NCBI GenBank assembly: GCA_017399005.1 | Contig: JAFQEO010000016.1 | Span: forward strand, 17,300 to 81,299 | From: Peptococcaceae bacterium | Lineage (GTDB): Bacteria; Bacillota; Peptococcia; Peptococcales; Peptococcaceae | DNA length: 64,000 bases | Reading direction: 5' to 3' | Shown: positions 42,752 to 50,668 of the stretch, one piece after another | How the letters are laid out: every line of letters starts with the position of its first letter | Position numbering within the stretch: position 1 is the first letter of the stretch | Notes under the pieces: generated by a model | The model's input: the letters and a program-made list of their open reading frames with translations, nothing else | What the model was told of the DNA's origin: nothing | The model's database searches: none | Position numbers and translations under genes: made by a program

Positions 42752-43708
42752 ATGATAATAGAGAAAAACATTGAAAAACTAGCTAGTAATTTTGAAAGTA
42801 ATTTATTAGATACAAATCGTGGCTATAATTACTATATTGATTGGTCAAATATAGATGGCTATCAAAAATATGAAATTGAACTTCATGCAATGGATACTTT
42901 AATTGGAAAAAATGATGAAGAATTTTTTATTGCTTTTAAGAATTTAATAAAAAAATTACCTACAATAATTGAAGTATTTCCATACTTATTTGCTTTAGCA
43001 AAAGCAGAAGCCAATAAAGTTCGGAAAAATTCAGTTTTAAAAATAGTAGGTAGCGATATAGATAGTGACGACTTTCAAATATATTCTTTTAATGCAAGCA
43101 AATTGCCCGAAACTATTACTGATGAAATAGTATTGAAGTATTTTAGTTTTTTTGAACAAATGGGGTTAAAAACATTATACCAAAATTTAATTGAGAAAAG
43201 TACACAGGATTATATAGTGGGTGTTTTGGTTGGCAGTGACTCTAACGGACGGAAGAATAGAGGCGGAGAGGCATTTGAACTAGCCTGTCAGCCTATTATT
43301 GAAGCAATATGCGAAAGAAATGGAATAGAACTAATTATACAGAAAAAATTTGAAACATTAAAGGACTTTGGGCTTGATATTAGTGATGACATTGCTAATA
43401 GGAAAGCAGATTTTATTTTATTAGATTCAAAAACTAAAAAGTGTATGAATATTGAGGTTAATTTCTTTAATGGAGGGGGATCTAAGCCAGAAGAAATAAT
43501 AGATTCATATATAAATCGTCAGGCAGATCTCGCATTAAATAACATTGGATTTGTACTAATAACGGATGGAAAGTGCTGGAAAGGCATTACTAATCAGTTA
43601 TACAAAGGTTTTAGACATTTGGAATATTTAATGAATTTTAGATTAGCTAAATCAGGTATGCTTGAAAAAATAATCATAAAAGAATTTGGGGAAACAGTAA
43701 ATGGTTAA
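42752..43708 (+). CDS. DpnII-family type II restriction endonuclease (GATC)
   Basis: The 318-residue protein resembles DpnII (PF04556 type), which cleaves unmethylated GATC. Family marks are GSDSNGRKNRGGEAFE in the middle and ANRKADFILLD...NIEVNFFNGGGSKPEEI with the PD-(D/E)XK-like Asp and Glu, then YINRQ. Its base composition is strongly AT-rich. Its last 8 nt overlap the following methyltransferase gene, so restriction and second-modification genes are coupled. The GATC specificity follows from family and partner, not from direct proof. Confidence 0.9.
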   Translation: MIIEKNIEKLASNFESNLLDTNRGYNYYIDWSNIDGYQKYEIELHAMDTLIGKNDEEFFIAFKNLIKKLPTIIEVFPYLFALAKAEANKVRKNSVLKIVGSDIDSDDFQIYSFNASKLPETITDEIVLKYFSFFEQMGLKTLYQNLIEKSTQDYIVGVLVGSDSNGRKNRGGEAFELACQPIIEAICERNGIELIIQKKFETLKDFGLDISDDIANRKADFILLDSKTKKCMNIEVNFFNGGGSKPEEIIDSYINRQADLALNNIGFVLITDGKCWKGITNQLYKGFRHLEYLMNFRLAKSGMLEKIIIKEFGETVNG

Positions 43709-44447
43709 GAAAATTACCAAATGGGAACCGGAAGATTTTGAACTGGAAATGACAACACACTGGTCTTTTCCAAAACGTGGTGACTGGGCGACTCACGATG
43801 CAAAATGGCGTGGAAACTGGTCACCATATATTCCTCGAAATATTCTGCTCCGCTATTCAAAAGAGAACGACTTGGTTCTCGATCAGTTTGCAGGTGGTGG
43901 CACAACCCTTGTAGAAGCAAAATTATTAAACCGAAATATTATTGGCGTGGATGTAAATGATGTAGCTCTTGCTCGTTGCAAAGAGAAAACTGCATTTGAA
44001 CGCGAAGGTGTAAATGGTAAAGTATATCTCCATAAAGGCGATGCCCGAAATCTTGATTTTGTGCCAAATGATAGTATTGATTTAATTTGCACGCACCCTC
44101 CATATGCAAATATTATTCAATATAGCGAAGATATCCCTGAAGACTTATCATTGCTGAAAATAAATGATTTTCTTGAAGAAATGAAAAAGGTTGCAGCGGA
44201 AAGCTATCGTGTTTTGAAAAAGGACAAGTTCTGTGCAGTTCTTATGGGTGATACTCGTCAGAAAGGACATATGATTCCCATGTCTTTTGATGTCATGCGT
44301 ATTTTTGAGGAAGCTGGGTTTAAACTGAAAGAACTGATTATAAAAGAACAACACAACTGCAAGGCAACTGGATACTGGAAAACTAATAGTGTGAAATATA
44401 ACTTTTTGTTAATAGCACACGAGTATCTGTTTGTGTTTAGAAAATAA
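43701..44447 (+). CDS. second DNA methyltransferase, FxGxG-then-HPPY order
   Basis: The 248-residue AdoMet methyltransferase has motif I DQFAGGGTTLVEAK (~61) and later motif IV THPPYANIIQYS (~130). In the classical Dpn system the second enzyme (DpnA) is beta class with the two motifs in reverse order, so this is not a DpnA homologue. The HPPY form suggests an N4-cytosine/N6-adenine enzyme of another group. The target is unknown. It overlaps dpnII by 8 nt. Confidence 0.85.
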   Translation: MVKKITKWEPEDFELEMTTHWSFPKRGDWATHDAKWRGNWSPYIPRNILLRYSKENDLVLDQFAGGGTTLVEAKLLNRNIIGVDVNDVALARCKEKTAFEREGVNGKVYLHKGDARNLDFVPNDSIDLICTHPPYANIIQYSEDIPEDLSLLKINDFLEEMKKVAAESYRVLKKDKFCAVLMGDTRQKGHMIPMSFDVMRIFEEAGFKLKELIIKEQHNCKATGYWKTNSVKYNFLLIAHEYLFVFRK

Positions 44448-44458
44448 GGAGTAATACT

Positions 44459-44890
44459 ATGAAATTGGTAAAGATGATTCCTGAAATACTTATGGGGATA
44501 GGCGCTACACTAGTAATATGTCTATTTTTAACTATTTCAATTGGTTCTTCATTTGGTTTAGATGATTATCAAAAATTATTTGTTTATATAGCTTTTGCGT
44601 TATCATTTGAGTTCCTTGTTATTTCTTTTTTGAAAGAATTAAAGGTATATGCAAAGAATAACAAGGTGTTTATTTTAATAGTTAGTGTATTTATAGCTAT
44701 ATGTTATGCGGATTTGCGTTTCGTAGTGTTTTCCAATGCAATACAATTTGAAGATTTTGGAACTGCAATAATTCTTGCACTTGGTTTTATACCACTTTTC
44801 TTTGAAGAACGCATTGAAGAAATCAAAATAACAAAAAAAGCAAATAAATTTATTGCAAGGAATCTTAATTGTAGACATAGTAAAAATTAG
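44459..44890 (+). CDS. small membrane protein in the modification island, 143 aa
   Basis: I do not recognise this family. Four hydrophobic segments are visible (LMGIGATLVICLFLTISIG, LFVYIAFALSFEFLVISFL, VFILIVSVFIAICYADL and TAIILALGFIPLFFEE), followed by a basic C-terminal tail (KITKKANKFIARN). AAGGAG precedes the ATG. It is placed 11 nt after the second methyltransferase and 11 nt before the GIY-YIG gene, so it is part of the operon. It may act as a membrane component of the defence or may be a passenger. Confidence 0.7.
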   Translation: MKLVKMIPEILMGIGATLVICLFLTISIGSSFGLDDYQKLFVYIAFALSFEFLVISFLKELKVYAKNNKVFILIVSVFIAICYADLRFVVFSNAIQFEDFGTAIILALGFIPLFFEERIEEIKITKKANKFIARNLNCRHSKN

Positions 44891-44901
44891 GAGGCAGTAG
44901 T

Positions 44902-45588
44902 ATGTCAAAAGGATTAGTTTACATACTTACAAACCCTTGCCTTGATGGATGGGTTAAAATAGGTATGACAGAACGTAATGATATTGAAAAACGATTGCAG
45001 GAATTGAATTCACCTACAAATATCCCGTTATCATATCGTTGTTATGCTGTTTATGAAGTGGAAAATCCACTCGAAGTTGAAAAAAGAATACATAGCATCA
45101 TTGATAGAGTGGATAATTCATTACACGCAAGAGAACAATTGAACAATGGCAGAATCAGAGAACGTGAGTTTTTTAAGATTTCTCCTGAAACAGCGTATGG
45201 TATTTTTAAGGATATTGCAAGTTTGCGTGGAGATACGAACAAACTGAAGCTTTACGCACCTACACTCGAACAATCTCAAGAACAAGAGATTGCAGAAAGA
45301 AAAACAAAGCGTTCTAACAATTCATTTAAACTGTTAAACATTGCTGTTGGAGAAGAAATTGCATTTTTATATGATGATGCAGTTACAGCAAGGGTATTAA
45401 ACGATAAAAACCAAGTTGAATATAACGGGGATAGTTATTCAGTGACTAAATTAGCGTGTAAATTGTTAATCGAAAGATACGGATGGTCGGAAAATTTGCA
45501 TGTCAATGGTTGGATGTATTTCACAAAAGGGGGAATTTCACTAAGCGATTTACGTGATAGTATTGAAAGTGAAATGGGCGAAGATTAA
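44902..45588 (+). CDS. GIY-YIG nuclease (T5orf172 type) fused to RAMA-like reader domain
   Basis: The 228-residue chain has two parts. Residues ~4-110 match the GIY-YIG family of T5orf172/MUG113 type: GLVYILTNP, WVKIGMTERNDIEKRLQEL (Arg in the helix) and NPLEVEKRIHS with the metal-binding Glu. Residues ~140-225 resemble the RAMA domain, predicted to recognise methylated adenine: IAVGEEIAFLYDDAVTARV, NQVEYNGDSYSVTKLACKLL and the SvNGW-like HVNGWMYFTKGG. A nuclease next to an adenine-modification system with a modification-reader domain suggests methylation-guided DNA cleavage. GGAGG precedes ATG 44902. It is the last gene of the island. Confidence 0.78.
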   Translation: MSKGLVYILTNPCLDGWVKIGMTERNDIEKRLQELNSPTNIPLSYRCYAVYEVENPLEVEKRIHSIIDRVDNSLHAREQLNNGRIREREFFKISPETAYGIFKDIASLRGDTNKLKLYAPTLEQSQEQEIAERKTKRSNNSFKLLNIAVGEEIAFLYDDAVTARVLNDKNQVEYNGDSYSVTKLACKLLIERYGWSENLHVNGWMYFTKGGISLSDLRDSIESEMGED

Positions 45589-45783
45589 TCAGTATTAAAA
45601 AAGGGAATAGTTGCGGCAAAGAGAAAAATTGTTTAAAATAATTTGCTGAAAATTCACTAGCAGCATACTTTGCAGCTAGTGAAATACATAATAAATCGAA
45701 CTTCTCTTATTGTTACAAAACAACAACCATTCTTCTAATGAATGGCTAGAGTTAGTACTAAAAGCATTAATCTAAGCTGAATT
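45589..45783. other. non-coding stretch at the right edge of the AT-rich island, two hairpins
   Basis: No gene is visible. Two inverted repeats stand out: TTCACTAGC / GCTAGTGAA (45653-45683) and CCATTC / GAATGG (45727-45745). No tRNA, integrase or clear attachment site is visible. Confidence 0.5.
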
Positions 45784-45823
45784 AAGACCCGGAGGGAGAT
45801 AAATCCTTCTCCGGGTCTTTTGC
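45784..45823 (+). terminator. terminator ending the modification island
   Basis: AAGACCCGGAG / CTCCGGGTCTTTT stem, GC-rich unlike the island itself. Confidence 0.85.
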
Positions 45824-45846
45824 TTTCTTTTATTGGAGTAAAATCG

Positions 45847-45875
45847 TTGAATTCTGTTTGAATATCAAGTACAAT
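45847..45875 (+). promoter_or_regulatory. promoter of the gene at 45912
   Basis: TTGAAT (45847-45852), 17 nt, TACAAT (45870-45875). The start site near 45882 excludes translation from the upstream TTG at 45858. Confidence 0.65.
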
Positions 45876-45911
45876 AAAAGCAAAGAGTCTTTGAAGGGAG
45901 TGACAGGCTGG

Positions 45912-46355
45912 ATGACTGAAAAAAACAGGAATAATCTGTTTTATGTATGCTCTCTAATTGAGTTTATTGCGAGAAAGACGTTAAACAAAAGAGGAAAAGT
46001 GGTAGAGGCTCTCAGTGCAGCCGGCATCCGGAAACAGCTTCAGGATGCGGATGTGAATCACAGCCTTTCTTTTGAACAGGTGAGTGATGAAGTGATTGAA
46101 GCCTATCACATTGAAAACGGTGATTTTGACACGATTAGCAATTGTGAATACAGCATCCCAAGCTGTACAGATATCGGGAAACTCTATACGATTCTGATTG
46201 CAGAATGCAGTGAAGAGGGAAAAGAAGCGGAGGAGCTGGAAAAAATATTCAAGTCGTTTATCAGCGATGAGATTTCCGATTTCCGTACAGGTCTGTATTA
46301 TCAGAATCCGGATTACCTGAAGTGGTCTTACAAGGAAGGCTGTCTGCTGGCTTAA
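45912..46355 (+). CDS. conserved hypothetical protein, 147 aa (NLFYVCSLIE family)
   Basis: The protein begins MTEKNRNNLFYVCSLIEFIA and contains LQDADVNHSLSFEQVSDEVI, YHIENGDFDT and SDIGKLY-like TDIGKLYTILIA. I recall similar Firmicute proteins beginning the same way that occur with DUF3791/DUF3990 small genes suspected to be toxin systems; no such partner is present here. It is helical and soluble. The chosen ATG is supported by the promoter position and GAAGGGAG upstream. Function is unknown. Confidence 0.7.
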   Translation: MTEKNRNNLFYVCSLIEFIARKTLNKRGKVVEALSAAGIRKQLQDADVNHSLSFEQVSDEVIEAYHIENGDFDTISNCEYSIPSCTDIGKLYTILIAECSEEGKEAEELEKIFKSFISDEISDFRTGLYYQNPDYLKWSYKEGCLLA

Positions 46356-46386
46356 AACAATGCAATTCATATACTGGTATATTGTG

Positions 46387-46413
46387 ATATGCAGCTCTCG
46401 GGCTGCATATTTG
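46387..46413 (+). terminator. terminator
   Basis: ATATGCAGC / GCTGCATAT stem with TTT, between the hypothetical gene and the glycosylase gene. Confidence 0.65.
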
Positions 46414-46453
46414 CGTAAATAGAACAACAGAACGAAAGGGGGAGCAAATTATC

Positions 46454-46942
46454 ATGATTCATTCCTTTCCGCCGGTGATTGATAAAAACTGCCGTATACT
46501 TGTTTTAGGCTCTATGCCCAGCGTGGTTTCGCTGGAACGGCAGCAGTATTACGGGCACAAACAGAATTATTTCTGGCCTATGATGTATGCCATTTTTGAT
46601 GAGCCGTACAGCGATGACTTTGAACAGAAAAAACAGATGCTTCTGCGCCATCAGATTGCTCTGTGGGATGTGCTGGCCAGCTGCGAGCGGGAGGGCAGTC
46701 TGGACAGCCAGATAACCGATGAAACGCCAAACGATATCCGTGCGCTTTTAAACGAATATCCATCGGTTCGGTATCTGCTCTTTAACGGCGGCAAGGCCTT
46801 TCAGAGCTTTAAGAAATATTTCCCCGACCTTCTGGAGCAGATTCCATGGAAACAGCTGCCATCCACCAGCCCGGCTCACACTATGAAGCGGGACGAGAAA
46901 CGAAAATACTGGCAGGAAGCGCTGGAAGCTGCCTCTAAATAA
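46454..46942 (+). CDS. DNA-deoxyinosine/uracil glycosylase (Mug/HDG superfamily)
   Basis: The 162-residue protein belongs to the uracil-DNA glycosylase superfamily, family 6 hypoxanthine-DNA glycosylase type. It removes deaminated bases from DNA. Marks are LGSMPSVVSLERQQYYGH with the Asn-containing KQNYFWPM (catalytic Asn), IALWDVLASCEREGSLD, LFNGGKAF and the C-terminal LPSTSPAH leucine-loop region. GGGGGAG precedes ATG 46454. It stands alone. Confidence 0.92.
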   Translation: MIHSFPPVIDKNCRILVLGSMPSVVSLERQQYYGHKQNYFWPMMYAIFDEPYSDDFEQKKQMLLRHQIALWDVLASCEREGSLDSQITDETPNDIRALLNEYPSVRYLLFNGGKAFQSFKKYFPDLLEQIPWKQLPSTSPAHTMKRDEKRKYWQEALEAASK

Positions 46943-47032
46943 TAAAAAAAAGTAGCAATTTGCCGTCAGATGCGCTATACTATTGATAAACCATTTTAGA
47001 TATAGAACATAATGTGAAGGAGTGGATGGTTT

Positions 47033-47560
47033 ATGAAAAAAATGGATCATGAAAAACTGGGCGAAATGAACAAAAAAATTGATGAGATTATGAAAAAAGA
47101 CGTTTACACAGTAAACGACGATGCAACCATCAAAGAGGTACTGCAGGTGCTGGTAGATAAAAAAATCAGCGGTGTGCCAATCGTGAACAAAAACTATCAG
47201 GTAGTTGGTTTCATCAGTGACGGTGACATCATGAAATTCATCGCCAAACAGAATCCACGCATTATCGACATGACCAGCTTCATCACAGTATGGTACGATA
47301 CAGAATCTTTCGAAAAGAAACTGCATGACCTGATGGATTTAAACGTTATGGAACTGGCAACCACCAAAATCGTATCCATTGAAACCGACTACGATGTAGA
47401 CGAGGCTGCAAAGGTTCTGGGTGAAAAGAAAATTAAAAAAGTGCCTGTTGTTGACGATGGCGGCAAACTGGTAGGCGTAATCAGCCGTTCCGAAATTCTG
47501 CGCTATGTATTAGGCACCTATCTGGAACGGGAAGCGGAATTCCACGCAGAACAGAACTAA
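47033..47560 (+). CDS. two-CBS-domain protein
   Basis: The 175-residue protein is two CBS domains: residues ~17-73 (MKKDVYTVNDDATIKEVL ... VVGFISDGDIM) and ~105-165 (ATTKIVSIETDYDVDEAAKVL ... LVGVISRSEIL). CBS pairs bind adenine nucleotides and regulate a partner; here there is no fused catalytic domain. AAGGAG precedes ATG 47033. It ends at a terminator, and a K+/H+ antiporter gene follows. Confidence 0.92.
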   Translation: MKKMDHEKLGEMNKKIDEIMKKDVYTVNDDATIKEVLQVLVDKKISGVPIVNKNYQVVGFISDGDIMKFIAKQNPRIIDMTSFITVWYDTESFEKKLHDLMDLNVMELATTKIVSIETDYDVDEAAKVLGEKKIKKVPVVDDGGKLVGVISRSEILRYVLGTYLEREAEFHAEQN

Positions 47561-47587
47561 AACCAGAACAGATAATTGAATATTCAT

Positions 47588-47619
47588 GCGGTCTGCGGAT
47601 TTGTCTGCAGGCCGTTTTT
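47588..47619 (+). terminator. terminator of the CBS gene
   Basis: CGGTCTGC / GCAGGCCG stem with one G-T pair, then TTTTT. Confidence 0.8.
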
Positions 47620-47803
47620 GCTTATGTTCAAGAAACAGGTATGATTTATTGCATCTCTTATTTTCCTCAGTGCAAAAGAAAAAGGCACATATAAACAGAT
47701 TCTTTAAGGAATTGTAAGGAAAAACGGAAGTGTGTGAAGAATCTAACATACAGAAAATAATGAGAAATGGAGTATCTCACAATTCAGAAGGGACTGATGT
47801 GTC

Positions 47804-49417
47804 ATGACAATGATTGAACTGCTGCTGCTGGTGGCAGTGGTAATTGTAGGGTGTATTCTCTGCAACCGGATATCCGATAAAATAGGGGTGCCGATGCTGC
47901 TGGCGTTTATTCTGCTTGGCATGGTGTTTGGCAGCGACGGCCTGTTTAAAATACATTTTGACAACTTCGCCATCGCCGAACAGATTTGTTCTATGGCGCT
48001 GATTTTTATTATGTTTTACGGTGGCTTTGGTACCAAGTGGAGCGAGGCAAAACCGGTTGCCGTAAAATCGGTGCTGCTTTCTACACTGGGGGTTGCTTTA
48101 ACGGCCGGGCTTGTAGGTGTGTTCTGCCACTTTGTGCTGGGCTTCGGCTGGCTGGAAGGGCTGCTGTTAGGCGCATTGCTGGGCTCTACCGATGCGGCAT
48201 CGGTATTCTCCATTCTGCGTTCCCGTCAGCTGAACCTGAAATACGGTACCGCATCCATGCTGGAAGTGGAGAGCGGCAGTAACGACCCGTGCGCTTATAT
48301 GATGACTGTGATTTTGCTGTCTATGATGGGCAGCGGCGGCGAGATGGCCGTGGGCCCAATGATTATATCGCAGCTGGCATTCGGGCTTTTATGCGGCTGT
48401 GGCATTGCGTGGATGGCCATTCAGATTTTAAAACGCTTTGAATTTGAAACCGAGGGCTTTAACGCAGCCTTTGTAGTTGCCATCGCTCTGTTAAGCTATG
48501 CACTGCCTGGTGTATTAGGCGGCAACGGCTATCTGAGTGCCTATCTGGTGGGGATTCTGCTGGGCAACAGCGATATCCCGGAGAAAAAGGTGCTGGTGCA
48601 TTTCTTCGACGGCATCACCGGCCTGATGCAGATGCTGATTTTCTTTCTGCTGGGGCTTCTTTCGTTTCCGTCGGCGCTGCCGGGTGTGGCTTTCACCGGG
48701 CTGCTGGTGGCGGTATTTTTAACCTTTGTTGCCCGTCCGCTGGCGGTGGCTGTGCTTCTGACACCGTTTAAGGCACCGCTGAATCAGCAGCTTCTTGTGA
48801 GTTGGGCAGGGCTTCGCGGGGCAGCATCTATCGTGTTTGCAACTATGGCTGTTGTAAGCGGGGTACAGACCGACCACGACCTGTTCCATATCGTATTTTT
48901 TGTGGTGCTGTTTTCCATTCTGCTGCAGGGTACACTGCTTCCATGGATTTCCTACAAGCTGAACATGGTGGATATTCACGGCAACGTATTCCGCACCTTT
49001 ACCGACTACAGCGAGGAGGACGATGTGGATTTTATCCGCCTGACCATGGGCGAACATCATCCGTGGGTTGGAGAGCCAATCAAAAAACTGGTGCTGCCGC
49101 CGGATTGCTTGCTGGTAATGATTATCCGCAAAGGGCAGACGCTGGTGCCGCAGGGCGATACCATTATCCATGCTGGTGATATCATTGTCCTCAGTGCTCT
49201 GACCTACCGCGATGAACGCAACATCAAGCTGCGTGAAGTCATCGTACAGGCCGGTGACCACTGGTGTGACCGGGAACTGGGCCGTGTAGAGCTGCCAAAA
49301 GGCACCCTGGTGGTAATGATTCGCCGTAACGGGGAATCCATCATTCCAAACGGTCGAACCGTCATGCGCGAAGGAGATTTGCTGGTAATTAACCGTGCAG
49401 GACGCGTTGCAGTATAG
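47804..49417 (+). CDS. NhaP2/CvrA-type K+/H+ antiporter with TrkA-C domains
   Basis: The 537-residue product is a CPA1-type cation/proton antiporter. Residues ~1-385 form about twelve membrane helices with LGSTDAASVFSIL and ESGSNDP (the ND ion-binding pair). The cytosolic end carries two TrkA-C/RCK-C-like stretches (~415-537) with GEHHPWVGEPIKKLVLP, GDTIIHAGD and GRTVMREGD, which bind regulators such as nucleotides. It exports K+ or Na+ for protons and sets cytoplasmic pH and turgor. GCAGTATAG/GCAGTATAA tandem copies span its stop codon. Confidence 0.93.
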   Translation: MTMIELLLLVAVVIVGCILCNRISDKIGVPMLLAFILLGMVFGSDGLFKIHFDNFAIAEQICSMALIFIMFYGGFGTKWSEAKPVAVKSVLLSTLGVALTAGLVGVFCHFVLGFGWLEGLLLGALLGSTDAASVFSILRSRQLNLKYGTASMLEVESGSNDPCAYMMTVILLSMMGSGGEMAVGPMIISQLAFGLLCGCGIAWMAIQILKRFEFETEGFNAAFVVAIALLSYALPGVLGGNGYLSAYLVGILLGNSDIPEKKVLVHFFDGITGLMQMLIFFLLGLLSFPSALPGVAFTGLLVAVFLTFVARPLAVAVLLTPFKAPLNQQLLVSWAGLRGAASIVFATMAVVSGVQTDHDLFHIVFFVVLFSILLQGTLLPWISYKLNMVDIHGNVFRTFTDYSEEDDVDFIRLTMGEHHPWVGEPIKKLVLPPDCLLVMIIRKGQTLVPQGDTIIHAGDIIVLSALTYRDERNIKLREVIVQAGDHWCDRELGRVELPKGTLVVMIRRNGESIIPNGRTVMREGDLLVINRAGRVAV

Positions 49418-49429
49418 GCAGTATAATAA
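49409..49429 (+). repeat. 9-bp tandem repeat across the antiporter stop codon
   Basis: GCAGTATAG (49409-49417) is followed by GCAGTATAA and TAA, repeating Ala-Val-stop in frame. Confidence 0.88.
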
Positions 49430-49442
49430 GTACGGAATCAGA

Positions 49443-49592
49443 AACAGCCTGACAATATTTCTGCCGTGTCGAGATTAAAATGAACAGATGGGAAGCGAAG
49501 TCCTGCAGCACTGGACGAAGTCCAAATTGCAAAGGATGAAGCGAGCAGATGTCCATTTTACGAGGGTTGGCAGAAATGATTGTCAGGCTGTT
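49443..49592 (+). ncRNA. 150-bp element with 24-bp terminal inverted repeats (candidate structured RNA or MITE)
   Basis: AACAGCCTGACAAT-ATTTCTGCC (49443-49465) pairs with its complement at 49569-49592, with one bulged base. Inside, TAAAATG (49476-49482) pairs with CATTTTA (49554-49560), and GGAC-GAA-GTCC (49513-49523) forms a hairpin. Internal GAAGCGA repeats (around 49492 and 49539) lie between. It covers most of the 303-bp gap before the tRNA. It has no coding frame and I do not recognise the RNA family. Confidence 0.5.
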
Positions 49593-49643
49593 ATAAGGTT
49601 GTTATAGAAATAAATAAACCCTGCGTTTTTAGCCGTTTTATGG

Positions 49644-49672
49644 TTGACAATAAAAAAATCGAGGAGTAAAAT
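49644..49672 (+). promoter_or_regulatory. tRNA-Pro promoter
   Basis: TTGACA (49644-49649), 17 nt, TAAAAT (49667-49672), with transcription starting near 49679. Confidence 0.8.
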
Positions 49673-49676
49673 AATA

Positions 49677-49709
49677 ACCGTCGTCAGAAGCAATGCCTCT
49701 TGCGACGGT
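49677..49709 (+). other. leader hairpin before tRNA-Pro
   Basis: ACCGTCG / CGACGGT 7-bp arms with an inner AGA-GC / GC-TCT helix lie in the 5' leader that RNase P should remove. Confidence 0.55.
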
Positions 49710-49720
49710 TTGTTATATTT

Positions 49721-49794
49721 CGGGATGTGGCTCAGTTTGGTAGAGTACCTCGTTCGGGACGAGGGGGCCGCAGGTTCAAATCCTGTCATCCCGA
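49721..49794 (+). tRNA. tRNA-Pro (CGG)
   Basis: Full cloverleaf: CGGGATG/CATCCCG acceptor stem, GCTC/GAGT D-arm, CCTCG/CGAGG anticodon stem with loop TTCGGGA giving anticodon CGG, and GCAGG/CCTGT T-arm with TTCAAAT loop. The discriminator base is A and the CCA end is not encoded, so it must be added. Confidence 0.95.
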
Positions 49795-49795
49795 T

Positions 49796-49843
49796 AAAAA
49801 ACCGCTTTGAATCGTATGCGATATGATTCAGAGCGGTTTTTGT
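49796..49843 (+). terminator. tRNA terminator
   Basis: AAAAACCGCTTTGAATC / GATTCAGAGCGGTTTTT long stem just after the tRNA. A near-identical copy exists at 57572. Confidence 0.88.
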
Positions 49844-50022
49844 GTTATAAGATTCCTGTTTTGAATCAGTCTTGATTTTTTAAATATTTTTGTTCTTTGC
49901 AAATGGAAAGAGGATAGGGGCTATATTTTCTGTTTCGGAGCAGAAGGTTATGGTGTATAATAAAATTTAGTAAAAATTGTTTGCAGAATGTTTGCAGACT
50001 GCTTTCGAAAGAAGGGATTTTT

Positions 50023-50547
50023 CTGAACCGCAATGCAGAACGGATTATGGATAGGCTGATAGAGTCGCATCGTGTACATTATGATATAACCATGCCGGAC
50101 CTTCATGATAATTTAAAAGCGCTTTGTGCCTATCATCAGCGGGACAGCCAGTATGTACTGCTGAAGCGGGCTGAACTATGGGCATCCGAACAGCATGAAT
50201 ACCGCTATATCTGGAATTTTCATCATCTGGATATCGAGGCGGTAAATGTTATCTTTCAGCAGACAGTCGCTGACGGAGAAGCGCGTATAAAACCGCATGC
50301 CCAGCATATGTGCACTGTGCTGACTGCTCTTGTGCGATATGATTCCGCGGATGAAGATGCACTGCAGCTGTTGAAAAAGCTGAAAAAGCGGAAGGATTAC
50401 CGGTTTTCGCTGCATGGCTGGATGGAGTTTCGCATCGCTGCATTTTCGGAAACCGGTGCAGGAAAAAATAAAGTTTCTATTGTTACCAATGCGGCAGGGA
50501 GAAAATCGAAGAAGGATTTGGACGAGCTTCTTCAGCAGATAATCTGA
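50023..50547 (+). CDS. hypothetical protein, about 174 aa; start codon uncertain
   Basis: An unrecognised soluble, basic protein: MLNRNAERIMDRLIESHRVHY, KRAELWASEQHEYRYIWNFHHLDIEAV, HMCTVLTALVRYDSADEDA, LQLLKKLKKRKDYRFSLHGWMEFR, and a Ser/Lys-rich end. The only good ribosome site (AAAGAAGGG) points to a CTG at 50023. ATG 50047 has no clear site, and the TTG at 49981 is 12 nt after the predicted start of transcription. A TATAAT lies at 49956-49961. A tandem 14-bp repeat spans its stop codon. It lies between tRNA-Pro and cstA. Confidence 0.6.
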   Translation: MNRNAERIMDRLIESHRVHYDITMPDLHDNLKALCAYHQRDSQYVLLKRAELWASEQHEYRYIWNFHHLDIEAVNVIFQQTVADGEARIKPHAQHMCTVLTALVRYDSADEDALQLLKKLKKRKDYRFSLHGWMEFRIAAFSETGAGKNKVSIVTNAAGRKSKKDLDELLQQII

Positions 50548-50668
50548 CAGAGATAATCTGACAGTTCTCTGTGCAGAAAAAAATGAATAAAACACAGTCA
50601 TAAACTGCCGGCTGAAAGGGCACAATAGCAGTTTATATTGAGCAACTTATAAAGGGGGACATATAGTT

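Noticed and set aside
45589..45783. Attachment site of the restriction-modification island
   Set aside because: Hairpins are present, but no matching direct repeat was found on the left side and no integrase gene exists.
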